Shown: in pieces, positions 43,875 to 52,463 of the stretch
Position numbering within the stretch: position 1 is the stretch's first letter
Layout of the letters: each line of letters opens with the position of its first letter
The notes under the pieces: model-generated
What the model saw: the letters and a program-made list of their open reading frames with translations, nothing else
Databases searched by the model: none
Told to the model about the DNA's origin: nothing
Translations under genes and position numbers: made by a program
Assembly: GCA_035650275.1 (NCBI GenBank)
Contig: DASRHY010000227.1
Coordinates: 1-64,000 of the forward strand
Origin: DASRHY01 sp035650275
GTDB taxonomy: Bacteria; Actinomycetota; Actinomycetes; Propionibacteriales; Kribbellaceae
Reading direction: 5' to 3'
Length of the DNA stretch: 64,000 nt

Positions 43875-44525
43875 GTGACGCGACGTCGTACCGGGGTGCT
43901 GGGCGCGCTCGCGGCTGTCATCCTGCTCGCGGGCTGCGGCGGCGATCCGTCGGCCGGTGGCAGCCCGACCCCGTTCGAGGACGACGCCACGGGCGCGTCG
44001 TCGACCTCGCCGCCCGAGTCCGACCCGGCCACGCCGGCGACGACCGCGACGCCCACGGTCGAGCCGAGCAGCCCGCCCGCGAAGCGACGGCTCGTGATCG
44101 TCGCGCCCGGACGGTTCGTCACCAGCCCGGCGGTCGGCGGGTTCACCCAGGCCATCCAGGTGTTCTTCCGGGCCCGGATGACCTACAGCCCGGACCTGCT
44201 GCAGGGCTGGGCCACGTCGAAGTTCCGCGCCGACAACGACATCGAGATCATCAACGCCAAGCCGGCGGGTTACGTGATGCGGGCGCCCGGCCGGGTCGTC
44301 GTACGGGGCGTAGGCAAGGGCCCGATCCAGAACACCACGACGGTCGACGTGTGCCTCGGTCCGACGATGGCGTGGTTCGACCCGAAGAAGAAGCGGTACA
44401 CCAACGATCTGCCGAACGGGTCGCCGATCTCGTTCGTGATGTACGGCTCCGGTCCCCGGTGGCTTTTACATGTCGCCGTGCCGGGAAAGTTCAGCTGCGC
44501 GACCGCGAAGTATCCGAGAGGTTGA
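43875..44525 (+). CDS. Lipoprotein of unknown function, Tad locus
   Basis: 216 aa. Signal peptide and lipobox VILLAGCGG at residues about 13-24, then a Ser/Thr/Pro linker, then a compact domain (RLVIVAPGRFVTSPAVGGFTQAIQVFF...). Not recognised as a known family. GTG 43875 is chosen because GGAGGAGG at 43864-43871 precedes it and the signal peptide starts at once; in-frame ATG 43836 and 43845 are alternatives. Confidence 0.75.
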   Translation: MTRRRTGVLGALAAVILLAGCGGDPSAGGSPTPFEDDATGASSTSPPESDPATPATTATPTVEPSSPPAKRRLVIVAPGRFVTSPAVGGFTQAIQVFFRARMTYSPDLLQGWATSKFRADNDIEIINAKPAGYVMRAPGRVVVRGVGKGPIQNTTTVDVCLGPTMAWFDPKKKRYTNDLPNGSPISFVMYGSGPRWLLHVAVPGKFSCATAKYPRG

Positions 44526-44550
44526 CGGTGTGATGTCTTACCGTCATCGT
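44522..44550 (+). promoter_or_regulatory. Candidate promoter of the secreted-protein gene
   Basis: TTGACG (44522-44527), 17-nt spacer, CATCGT (44545-44550). The -35 overlaps the stop codon of the lipoprotein gene. Confidence 0.4.
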
Positions 44551-44612
44551 GCAACGGTTCGGCCGTCTCACCCGTCGAAGCCGACGGCGTACCGCGACGA
44601 AGGGATGCGAAG

Positions 44613-45596
44613 GTGAGGAGCCTCAGGGCGATCCGGGTGATCGGTGCCGCTGTGACGCTTATGGCCGCGGGCCTCGTCGCGACGACAGCTCAGGCTGATC
44701 CGGGTGTCGGCACCGGTACGACGACCAACAACCCCGTCTACCACACCGTGACCACGGGCAGCGCCCGCTGCGCGGTCTACGCGAACGCGCGCGGCTTCGG
44801 CGCCTGGTGTGGTGGCTGGGGCAACTACAAGGCCAGGACCTGGCGTCAGCGCCTCAACGCGGTGAACGGCTGGCCCTTCATCCACTGTCGCGACTACCCG
44901 ATCCCGGAGGGCTGGAGCCTGAAGGCGCCGCCAGAGGGCAAGGAATGGGTGTGGCGCGCGTACATCCGGGACTACGATCTGGACTCCTACAACGGGGGGA
45001 CGGACGCGCACCTGGAGTACGAACTTGTCGCGGTCACCCCGGAGGAGAAGGACGACTGCCACGTCCCGGACTACATGGAGCAGTTCTGGAAGACGTTCGC
45101 CGGCACCTATCCCACGCCGGTGCTGAACATCGAACCGACCTATATCCCGCGGGTGAACTCGCCGGCCTTCTTCTCGCTCGGGATGGACATCACCAGGGAC
45201 CCGCCGGTCCCGTCGGACCGCACTCCGGTCTACAACAACCTGTGGAACGGTCGGAACTACCTCGCCATGCAGGCCGTGGTGACCAGCATGAGGATCGATC
45301 CCGGCGACGGTACGCCGCCGTTCACCTGCCAGATCGTGAACGAGGTCTACGACAACACCAAGAAACCGACCGAGCAGACAAACACCTGCAAGCACGCGTT
45401 CAAGCGGTCCAGCGCCAGCCAGCCGGACGGCATGTACGACGTGAAGGTGAGCGCGTTCTGGGAGGTCCGGATGTACATCCGCGACGAGACCATCCCGACC
45501 GAAGGTATCTGGCGTCCGATCGGGACGTTCGAGGTGAAGTCGATTCAGAAGCTTCCGGTGCAAGAGGTCCAGGGCATCGGTGGTGGCGGTCGATGA
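44613..45596 (+). CDS. Secreted protein of unknown function
   Basis: 327 aa with a Sec signal peptide (hydrophobic residues 8-26, cleavage near AQA-DP). Mature part is rich in Trp/Tyr and contains several Cys (CAVYAN, WCGGW, HCRD, DDCHVP, FTCQ, NTCKHAF), suggesting disulfides. No family was recognised. Lies between the Tad-associated lipoprotein and the LysM-SARP gene, so possibly exported through or attached to the Tad apparatus (inference). Confidence 0.72.
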   Translation: MRSLRAIRVIGAAVTLMAAGLVATTAQADPGVGTGTTTNNPVYHTVTTGSARCAVYANARGFGAWCGGWGNYKARTWRQRLNAVNGWPFIHCRDYPIPEGWSLKAPPEGKEWVWRAYIRDYDLDSYNGGTDAHLEYELVAVTPEEKDDCHVPDYMEQFWKTFAGTYPTPVLNIEPTYIPRVNSPAFFSLGMDITRDPPVPSDRTPVYNNLWNGRNYLAMQAVVTSMRIDPGDGTPPFTCQIVNEVYDNTKKPTEQTNTCKHAFKRSSASQPDGMYDVKVSAFWEVRMYIRDETIPTEGIWRPIGTFEVKSIQKLPVQEVQGIGGGGR

Positions 45597-45624
45597 CGAC
45601 CGTCACCCGATGGAGGGAATGACC

Positions 45625-48588
45625 ATGGTGAAGACGATCCAGCCGGCCAGAGCCGCTCGGCTGCCGCAGCGCCCGTCACACAGCCGGGTGCTGGACTGGC
45701 TGAAGGGGCTGGCCTCGCTGATCGCGATCCTGGCGATCGTCGGCGGCGTGCCGTACCTGCTGGTCACACTGTTCGGTGCGCCGTGGCCGTCACGGGTGCC
45801 GGACCGGGACTTCCTGTTCAACCAGCTGGACTCCGAAGCGGTGCTGAAGATCATCGCCTGCGTCATCTGGCTGGCCTGGCTGCACTTCGTCGTCTGCCTG
45901 GTCACCGAGGCGTTCGCCGAGCGCCGCGGCCGCGGCCTGCCGCCGCAGGTCCCGCTCGGCGGCGGGTCGCAGACGCTGGCGCGCCGGCTGATCTCCGGTG
46001 TCGTGTTGCTGGCCGGTACGGCGAGCGTCACGGTCCCGGTCGCACAGGCCGTATCGATGCCGGGCATCTCCACCCAGGCCTCGGTCGGGACCAGCGTGAG
46101 CCGTGGCACGCAGAGCCAGCCCGGTATGCAGGTGGAGCCGGCCAGCAAGGTCATCCCGGGCGTCACCGGCGTACGCACCAACAACGACGACCGGGGCCAG
46201 ATCGTCAAGTACACCGAGGTTCGCCCGCCGGACGGCCGGAACTACGACTGCCTGTGGGACATCGCGGAGCGATACCTCGGCGACGGCCGCCGGTACAAGG
46301 AGATCCACGAGCTCAACAAGGGCAAACTGCAGCCGGACGGCCGGCGGCTGTCCAACCCCGATCTGATCATGCCGGGCTGGCAGGTCCGGCTGCCCGCGGA
46401 CGCGAAGGGCCCCGGCGTCCACACCGTGAAGGTTGCCGTCGGCACCGACAAGAAGATCACGATCCCGCAGAAGGTGGCGGACAAGCCCGTCGCGAAGGAG
46501 ACGGCCGAGAAGAAGGCGGTCGCCCGTGAGACGCCGGAGAAGCGCACCGCCGGCAAGGCCGAGGACGGTGGACGCTGGTTCGAGCAAGGCCGGGAGAAGC
46601 CGTCCAGCGTCGACATCGGCGACCCCAAGAACGATCCCGAGGCGTCCCGCGAACGGCCGTCGAAGCCCGTCGCCCCACCGGCCGACCCGGGCGACGTCGA
46701 CGGCGCGGGCGGCACCGAGCAGAAGCCACCGGTCGCCGCGGCGCCGGAGGGCGACGGGTTCGGGCCGGCCGAGACCGGCGTGTTCGGCGTCGGTGCCACC
46801 GTGCTCGCTGCCGGTCTCGCGCTCGCGCTGAAGCGGCGCCGCGGCTGGTCGCTCGGCCCCGGTCCGGACGCTGCCGAGAGGCACCGCCGGACCGAGGTCG
46901 ACCTGCGGATGGCGTCGGACATCCCGACCGCCCGGTTCGTCGACAACGCGCTGCGCCAGCTCGGCGCCCTGCTGGCTGCCCAGAACCAGCCACTGCCGGG
47001 TGTCGTGGCCGCGCTGGTCTCGGACAAGGCGCTCACCCTGGTGCTGGCACCGGGAGAGAGCGGCGGCACCCCGCCGGCACCGTGGCAGCTGGCCGCCGGC
47101 GGCAACCGCTGGATGCTGCGCCGCGCCTACGCCTCGATGGACGACGTCGCCGCGCCCGCGCCGTACCCCGCGCTGGTCACCGTCGGCCGCAACGCCGACG
47201 GCGCGATCGTGCTGATCGACCTCGACCTGGCGCACGGCATCGCCAGCTTCGGCGGCGTGACCGATGTCGCCCGCGACGTCGCGGTGTCGCTCGCGGTCGA
47301 GCTCGGCACCAACCTGTGGTCCCAGGGCGTGCACGTGACGATGGTCGGCTTCGGCGACGACCTGACCGACCTGGCGCCGGACCGGATGACCTACCGCTCC
47401 TCGATCGCCGACGCGCTCGAGGACGTCCGGCACCGCGCCGACCACCAGGCCCGGACCTGCGAGGCACGCGGGATCGACTCGGTCACCCGGGCCCGGCTCG
47501 CGTACCCCGATCCGGAGCTGTGGGGCACCGAGGTCGTCGTACTGTCCGCCCCACCGTTGCCCGCCGAGGCCGAGCAGTTGAACCGGCTGGCCGGGGACCC
47601 GCGGCGCAGCGTCGGCGTGATGGTGGTCGGCGACGTACCGGTCGCGCCGTGGCGGTTCGTGGTCGACGAGAGCGGCCAGGCGGTCTGCCGGCTGATCGGG
47701 CTCGAGGTCGACGCGCACACAGTTACCCCGAGCCAGTACGCCGAGCTGGTGGCACTGTTCCGCGCGGCCGAGTCCGAGGCCCGGCAGAAGGCCCGGGCCG
47801 CCGAGGACGCGCCGGCGTACCAGAACGCCGTCGCCGATCTCAGCCAGGCCGCGCCGGTCGAGATCGACCTGCTCGGTCCGATCGAGGTCGACGCCCGCGG
47901 CGAGATCGACCCGGGCCGGCGGGAGCTGGCGACCGAGATCGCGGTGTTCCTGGCCAGCCAGGACTGGGGCGTGCACCCGAACGTGCTGGCCGGTGCGATC
48001 TGGCCGCGCGGGATCAGCCCGGAGCTGCGCGACTCGGCGCTGGTGCACACCCGCAACTGGCTGGGCGAGGAAGCCATCCGTACCGACGAGAACGGGCGCT
48101 GGGTGCTGAACCGGTCGCTGGTCCGGGTGGACTGGGACGTGTTTCGCAGCCTGCTCGGCCAGGCGGCGACGATGGACGACCCGCGCGGGCCGCTGTCCAC
48201 CGCGCTCGGCCTGGTGCACGGCCCGGCCTGGTCGAACCTGCCTGCCGGGCGCTACTCGTGGCTGGCCGCGTCCGGGATCGAGCGCCGGATGGCCGAGGCG
48301 ATCGGGGACACCGCACTGAAGCTGGCCGAGGCGAGCCTGCGCTACAACGACGGCACGCTGGCCCGGACCGCGCTGCATACCGGGCTGCGGTTCAACCCGG
48401 CATCGGAGGAGCTGTGGCGGGCGACGCTGCGGCTGGCCTCGCACTTCGGTGGCCCGAGCGACCTCAGCACGGTCGCGACCCAGATGTACGCCGCGATCCG
48501 CCAGCACGGCGGCCCGCGCGGTGCGGAGGCGGAGACCGACGCACTGGTCGACGAGCTGCTCCCGGGCTTCCGCCGCGCCGTAGCCTGA
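45625..48588 (+). CDS. Membrane LysM protein with cytoplasmic SARP/BTAD-type regulator domain
   Basis: 987 aa. Hydrophobic helices at about residues 28-51, 73-95 and 122-142. An extracytoplasmic LysM-like domain at about 207-257 (YDCLWDIAERYLGDGRRYKEI...MPGWQVRLP). A charged Lys/Glu/Pro linker, a further helix at about 383-402 followed by KRRRGW. The middle part is unassigned. An OmpR/SARP-type winged helix begins about residue 745 (IDLLGPIEVDARGEIDPGRRE), then a BTAD-like helical region. ATG 45625 is chosen for GGAGGG at 45612-45617. Reads as a one-protein link between cell wall binding and transcription, next to the Tad genes. Confidence 0.78.
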   Translation: MVKTIQPARAARLPQRPSHSRVLDWLKGLASLIAILAIVGGVPYLLVTLFGAPWPSRVPDRDFLFNQLDSEAVLKIIACVIWLAWLHFVVCLVTEAFAERRGRGLPPQVPLGGGSQTLARRLISGVVLLAGTASVTVPVAQAVSMPGISTQASVGTSVSRGTQSQPGMQVEPASKVIPGVTGVRTNNDDRGQIVKYTEVRPPDGRNYDCLWDIAERYLGDGRRYKEIHELNKGKLQPDGRRLSNPDLIMPGWQVRLPADAKGPGVHTVKVAVGTDKKITIPQKVADKPVAKETAEKKAVARETPEKRTAGKAEDGGRWFEQGREKPSSVDIGDPKNDPEASRERPSKPVAPPADPGDVDGAGGTEQKPPVAAAPEGDGFGPAETGVFGVGATVLAAGLALALKRRRGWSLGPGPDAAERHRRTEVDLRMASDIPTARFVDNALRQLGALLAAQNQPLPGVVAALVSDKALTLVLAPGESGGTPPAPWQLAAGGNRWMLRRAYASMDDVAAPAPYPALVTVGRNADGAIVLIDLDLAHGIASFGGVTDVARDVAVSLAVELGTNLWSQGVHVTMVGFGDDLTDLAPDRMTYRSSIADALEDVRHRADHQARTCEARGIDSVTRARLAYPDPELWGTEVVVLSAPPLPAEAEQLNRLAGDPRRSVGVMVVGDVPVAPWRFVVDESGQAVCRLIGLEVDAHTVTPSQYAELVALFRAAESEARQKARAAEDAPAYQNAVADLSQAAPVEIDLLGPIEVDARGEIDPGRRELATEIAVFLASQDWGVHPNVLAGAIWPRGISPELRDSALVHTRNWLGEEAIRTDENGRWVLNRSLVRVDWDVFRSLLGQAATMDDPRGPLSTALGLVHGPAWSNLPAGRYSWLAASGIERRMAEAIGDTALKLAEASLRYNDGTLARTALHTGLRFNPASEELWRATLRLASHFGGPSDLSTVATQMYAAIRQHGGPRGAEAETDALVDELLPGFRRAVA

Positions 48589-48602
48589 CCCGCACCACCG
48601 TT

Positions 48603-48653
48603 CATCGGGCCCTCGTAACCCGGCGTGTCGGCACTCGTCGGGCCGTTGTGACC
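48603..48653. repeat. 33-nt repeat cluster C (two partial units)
   Basis: TCGGGCC recurs at 48605 and 48638, exactly 33 nt apart, with GGCGTGTCGGC between them as in clusters A and B. It occupies the 69-bp gap between the convergent LysM-SARP and metallopeptidase genes. Confidence 0.55.
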
Positions 48654-48657
48654 AGGC

Positions 48658-49548
48658 TCAGAGGTTCTGGGCGCCCCAGGTGTCGCAGCGGGACATGTCG
48701 CCGGACTCCATGCCGGTGCTGAACCAGCGCTTGCGCTGCTCGGCAGTGCCGTGCGTGAACCCGTCCGGGTTCGCGCCGCCCTGGGTACGCTCCTGGATCC
48801 GGTCGTCGCCGACGGTCTCGGCGGCGTCGATCCCCTCGGAGATGTCCTCCTCGGTGATGTCGGTGATGAGCGGCTGACCGCTGGACGTCGTGATCCGCTG
48901 CACGTGGTACGCCCAGACACCGGCCAGGCAGTCGGCCTGGAGCTCGGACCGGACCGCGTCCGACTCCGGGCCCTGCCGGGTCTTGATCTGGCCGAGGATG
49001 CCGTACAGGTTCTGGATGTGGTGGCCGTACTCGTGCGCGACGACGTACGCCTCGGCGAAGTCACCGCCCTTCGCGCCGAGCTGGCTCTCCAGCACCTGGA
49101 AGAACCCGATGTCGAGGTAGAGCCGCTTGTCGGCCGGGCAGTAGAACGGGCCGACCGCGCTCGACGCGGCGCCGCAGCCGGTGCTGACCTGCCCCTCGAA
49201 CACGACCATCTGGGCCGGCGTGTACCGCTTGCCGCGCCGCGGCAGCTCCTTGCTCCAGTAGTTCTCGATCGAGTTCTGGTAGTAGACGAACCGGCACTCC
49301 GGGTTCTGCCGGATGCTGCCCTTGGTGCAGGCGTTCAGGCTGCCGGCCGACGTGTTCTGCGACTCCGGTTGCCCGCCCCCGTCCCCGCCGGGGATGCCTC
49401 CGGTCAGCAGCACGATGATGATCAGGACGATGATGCCCCCGATGCCTCCGCCCACCGGGAGGCCCATGCCTCGGCCACCGCCACCGCCACTGCCGCGCAC
49501 ATCTCGGACACCACCGGTGTCCAGGTCCGCATCTGGGTTGAACTTCAC
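48658..49548 (-). CDS. Neutral zinc metallopeptidase (YpfJ/KPN_02809 family)
   Basis: 296 aa. Gly-rich cytoplasmic N-terminus, one transmembrane helix (about residues 37-50), then an extracytoplasmic domain with the zinc motif HEYGH (VVAHEYGHHIQ), FYCPADKRLYLDIGFF, and the downstream ELQADCLAG. Six or more Cys suggest disulfides. GTG start with TATCGT 6 nt upstream. Substrate unknown. Confidence 0.9.
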   Translation of the reverse strand: MKFNPDADLDTGGVRDVRGSGGGGGRGMGLPVGGGIGGIIVLIIIVLLTGGIPGGDGGGQPESQNTSAGSLNACTKGSIRQNPECRFVYYQNSIENYWSKELPRRGKRYTPAQMVVFEGQVSTGCGAASSAVGPFYCPADKRLYLDIGFFQVLESQLGAKGGDFAEAYVVAHEYGHHIQNLYGILGQIKTRQGPESDAVRSELQADCLAGVWAYHVQRITTSSGQPLITDITEEDISEGIDAAETVGDDRIQERTQGGANPDGFTHGTAEQRKRWFSTGMESGDMSRCDTWGAQNL

Positions 49549-49554
49549 AGTCGT

Positions 49555-49560
49555 ACGATA
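49555..49560 (-). promoter_or_regulatory. Candidate leaderless -10 element of the metallopeptidase gene
   Basis: Minus-strand TATCGT, 6 nt (ACGACT) from the GTG start. Confidence 0.4.
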
Positions 49561-49722
49561 TCCGCGCCCCTGCGTACGAGCCCGCTTCGGCGAGGCGGCC
49601 GTCCGCGTCCGGGCGCCCTCGGCGGCGGCGCGGCATGGTCCTTACGTAGACTGGTCCGCTGTGTCTGACGTTCGTTGCCCGCTTCCGCCGCTCGGACGGC
49701 GCCACGATTCCAGACCAGCGGC

Positions 49723-51321
49723 ATGATCACCGCTTCCAATCTCGAGGTCCGTGTCGGGGCAAGACAGCTCCTGTCACCTGCGTCCTTCCGGGTCGGACCA
49801 GGCGACAAAGTCGGTCTGGTCGGCCGTAACGGTGCCGGTAAGACCACGTTGACCAAGATCCTTGCGGGCGAGTCGCTGCCGGCGACCGGATCCGTCTCGA
49901 CGTCCGGCTCGATCGGATACCTGCCCCAGGACCCGCGCACCGGCGACCTCGAGGTGCTCGCCCGGGACCGGATCCTGTCGGCCCGCGGCCTGGACGACGT
50001 CGTACGACGGCTGCGCGCGGCCGAGAAGGCGATGGCCAGCGCGGACGACGAGACCCGGGACAAGGCGATGCGCCGGTACGAGCGGGCGGAGGCCGACCTG
50101 CACGCCGCGGGCGGCTATGCGGCCGAGTCCGAGGCGGCCCGGATCGCGGCGAACCTGGGCCTGCCGGACCGGGTTCTCGGCCAGCCCCTGGGCACCCTGT
50201 CCGGCGGTCAGCGCCGCCGGGTCGAGCTGGCCCGGATCCTGTTCGCGCAGGCCGAGACGCTGCTGCTGGACGAGCCGACCAACCACCTGGACGCCGACTC
50301 GATCGTGTGGCTGCGCGACTTCCTGAAGTCGTACCCGGGCGGCGTGATCATGATCAGCCACGACGTCGGCCTGCTCGAGGAGACCGCCACCCGGGTGTTC
50401 CACCTGGACGCGAACCGGGCCGAGATCGACGTGTACAACGTCGGCTGGAAGGCGTACCTGACCCAGCGCGAGACCGACGAACGGCGCCGCAAGCGGGAAC
50501 GCGCCAACGCCGAGAAGAAGGCCTCCCAGCTGGTCGACCAGGCGAACAGGATGCGTGCCAAGGCGACCAAGGCGGCGGCCGCGCAGCAGATGCTGAAGCG
50601 GGCCGAGAAGCTGCTCGCGTCGCTGGAGGACGAGCGGGCCCACGACAAGGTCGCGAGGATCGCGTTCCCGAAGCCCGCACCCTGCGGCAAGACCCCGTTG
50701 ACCGCGGAGGAGCTGTCCAAGTCCTACGGCTCCCTGGAGGTCTTCACCGACGTCGACCTGGCGATCGACCGTGGCAGCCGGGTCGTCGTACTCGGGCTGA
50801 ACGGCGCCGGCAAGACCACGCTGCTGCGGGTGCTGTCCGGGCTGGAGAGGCCCGACACCGGGTCGGTGCTGCCCGGTCATGGGCTCAAGCTCGGGTACTA
50901 CGCCCAGGAGCACGAGACGCTCGACATCGACCGCACCGTGCTGGAGAACATGAAGTCCGCCGCGCCGGACCTGAACGACACCGACGCGCGCAAGGTGCTC
51001 GGCTCGTTCCTGTTCACCGGAGACGACGCGGACAAGCCCGCCCGGGTACTGTCCGGCGGGGAGAAGACCCGGCTCGCCCTGGCGACCCTGGTGGTGTCCG
51101 CGGCGAACGTGCTGCTGCTGGACGAGCCGACCAACAACCTGGACCCGGCGTCGCGGACCGAGGTGCTGAACGCGATCCGCTCCTACACCGGCGCGGTCGT
51201 CCTGGTCACCCACGACGATGGCGCCGTCGAGGCCCTCGAACCCGAACGGGTCCTGCTCCTCCCTGACGGCGTGGAGGACCTCTGGTCCGCCGACTACGCC
51301 GACCTCATCTCCCTCGCGTGA
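49723..51321 (+). CDS. ABC-F family ATPase
   Basis: 532 aa, two ABC domains and no membrane segment: ribosome-associated translation factor or resistance type. Domain 1: Walker A GRNGAGKTT, signature LSGGQRRR, LLLDEPTNHLD. Domain 2: GLNGAGKTT, LSGGEKTR, LLLDEPTNNLD. The interdomain linker is Lys/Arg-rich (RRRKRERANAEKKASQ). ATG 49723 begins MITASNLEVRVGARQLL, the usual actinobacterial form. Specific function (EttA-like or antibiotic protection) cannot be told from sequence alone. Confidence 0.93.
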   Translation: MITASNLEVRVGARQLLSPASFRVGPGDKVGLVGRNGAGKTTLTKILAGESLPATGSVSTSGSIGYLPQDPRTGDLEVLARDRILSARGLDDVVRRLRAAEKAMASADDETRDKAMRRYERAEADLHAAGGYAAESEAARIAANLGLPDRVLGQPLGTLSGGQRRRVELARILFAQAETLLLDEPTNHLDADSIVWLRDFLKSYPGGVIMISHDVGLLEETATRVFHLDANRAEIDVYNVGWKAYLTQRETDERRRKRERANAEKKASQLVDQANRMRAKATKAAAAQQMLKRAEKLLASLEDERAHDKVARIAFPKPAPCGKTPLTAEELSKSYGSLEVFTDVDLAIDRGSRVVVLGLNGAGKTTLLRVLSGLERPDTGSVLPGHGLKLGYYAQEHETLDIDRTVLENMKSAAPDLNDTDARKVLGSFLFTGDDADKPARVLSGGEKTRLALATLVVSAANVLLLDEPTNNLDPASRTEVLNAIRSYTGAVVLVTHDDGAVEALEPERVLLLPDGVEDLWSADYADLISLA

Positions 51322-51333
51322 CCCGATAACCGC

Positions 51334-51551
51334 CGACTGGACCCAAGTTTCAAGGCGTGTCGGCGCCGAGTGGACCCGAATGTCAGCGCGTGTCGGTGCC
51401 GGCTGGACGGGAGTTCCAGGTGCGTCGGACGGTATGTGGCTTGCGTCATGAGGCGATCCGAGCAACTGGCACTAAGGTCCAACGGAAGGCGGCACGCCCT
51501 GAAACACGGGTCCAGTGAGCGCCGACACGCGCTGAAACTTGGGTCCAGTGA
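51334..51551. repeat. 33-nt tandem repeat cluster B (3 direct + 3 inverted units)
   Basis: Between the ABC-F gene and the enoyl-CoA hydratase gene. Direct units start at 51334, 51367 and 51400 (CGACTGGACC, CGAGTGGACC, CGGCTGGACG). Inverted units end with GTCCAGTGA or GTCCAACGG beginning at 51477, 51510 and 51543. All spacings are exactly 33 nt. The outermost pair (51334-51366 and 51519-51551) is nearly identical when inverted, sharing GGACCCAAGTTTCA and CGTGTCGGCGC. Same layout as cluster A. Confidence 0.9.
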
Positions 51552-51567
51552 CGGGAAGTGGGTTGAC

Positions 51568-52335
51568 GTGGTGGATGGGTTGCGGGTGTGGGTTGAGGGC
51601 CAGATCGCGCGGGTGGTGTTGGACCGGGCGGAGGTGCGGAACGCGCAGACGCCTTCGATGTGGCGGGCGCTGGCGGACTTCGGTGCGGCGCTGCCGGACG
51701 AGGTGCGGGTGGTCGTGGTATCGGGGGAGGGGCCGTCGTTCTCGGCGGGACTGGACCGGCGGCTGATCACGGGCGAGGCGGCCGACGGCGAGGAGCCGTT
51801 GCTTGCCCTGGGCACCAAACCCGCCGCGGAGGTGCACGAGACGATCGCGGTGTACCAGGCCGGGTTCTCCTGGCTGCGCGACCCGCGGTTCATCAGCATC
51901 GCCGCGGTCCAGGGGCACGCGGTCGGCGCCGGGTTCCAGCTGGCACTGGCGTGCGACCTGCGGGTGGTCACGCCGGACGCGCAGTTCTCGATGCGGGAGC
52001 CGTCGCTCGGTCTGGTTCCGGACCTGGGCGGTACGCAGCCGCTGGTCAACCTGGTCGGGTACGCACGGGCGCTGGAGATCTGCGCCACCAGCCGGTGGGT
52101 GCATGCCGAGGAGGCAACACAGATCGGCCTGGCCAATGTCGTCGTACCGGCGGAGCAGTTGGAGGCCACGGTCACCGACCTGACAGCCGCACTGCTCGCA
52201 CCACCGGCGGAGGCGGTGCGCGAGACCAAGGCGCTGCTGATCGGCGCGTCCGGACGCTCGTACGACGAGCAGCTCCGGGCCGAACGCGAGGCGCAGACCA
52301 GGCGGCTGGCGGCCCTCATGAGCGGGCTTGGCTAG
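51568..52335 (+). CDS. Enoyl-CoA hydratase/isomerase family protein
   Basis: 255 aa crotonase-fold protein. Seen: DRAEVRNAQTPSMWRAL, oxyanion-hole segments EGPSFSAGLDRR and AVQGHAVGAGFQLALACDLRV, and the MREPSLGLVPDLGGTQPL catalytic region, where Glu and Asp positions allow hydratase activity. GTG 51568 is chosen just after the repeat cluster; the longer open frame reads through the repeats. Acyl substrate unknown. Confidence 0.85.
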   Translation: MVDGLRVWVEGQIARVVLDRAEVRNAQTPSMWRALADFGAALPDEVRVVVVSGEGPSFSAGLDRRLITGEAADGEEPLLALGTKPAAEVHETIAVYQAGFSWLRDPRFISIAAVQGHAVGAGFQLALACDLRVVTPDAQFSMREPSLGLVPDLGGTQPLVNLVGYARALEICATSRWVHAEEATQIGLANVVVPAEQLEATVTDLTAALLAPPAEAVRETKALLIGASGRSYDEQLRAEREAQTRRLAALMSGLG

Positions 52336-52463
52336 TCACGGCGCTGATCACAAGGGAACAAAAGTCGGCCTTCCTGGTGTTCACTGGTTCAGGACGTCTG
52401 TGAGGTTGTCCGGACGCCGGGGACCCGGCTCGGTGGTTCAAGCCCGGGCCGGAAGGGAGTCAT

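Noticed and set aside
45790..48507. Long minus-strand open frame (905 codons) opposite the LysM-SARP gene
   Set aside because: Arg/His/Val-rich composition typical of antisense frames; the sense strand has LysM, membrane and SARP features.
51370..51567. Upstream extension of the enoyl-CoA hydratase reading frame through repeat cluster B
   Set aside because: The added residues are only the translated repeats; the crotonase fold begins right after GTG 51568.
52410..52455. tRNA-like GGTTCAAGCC (T-arm sequence) upstream of the ABC exporter
   Set aside because: No matching T-stem, anticodon arm or acceptor stem could be paired around it.
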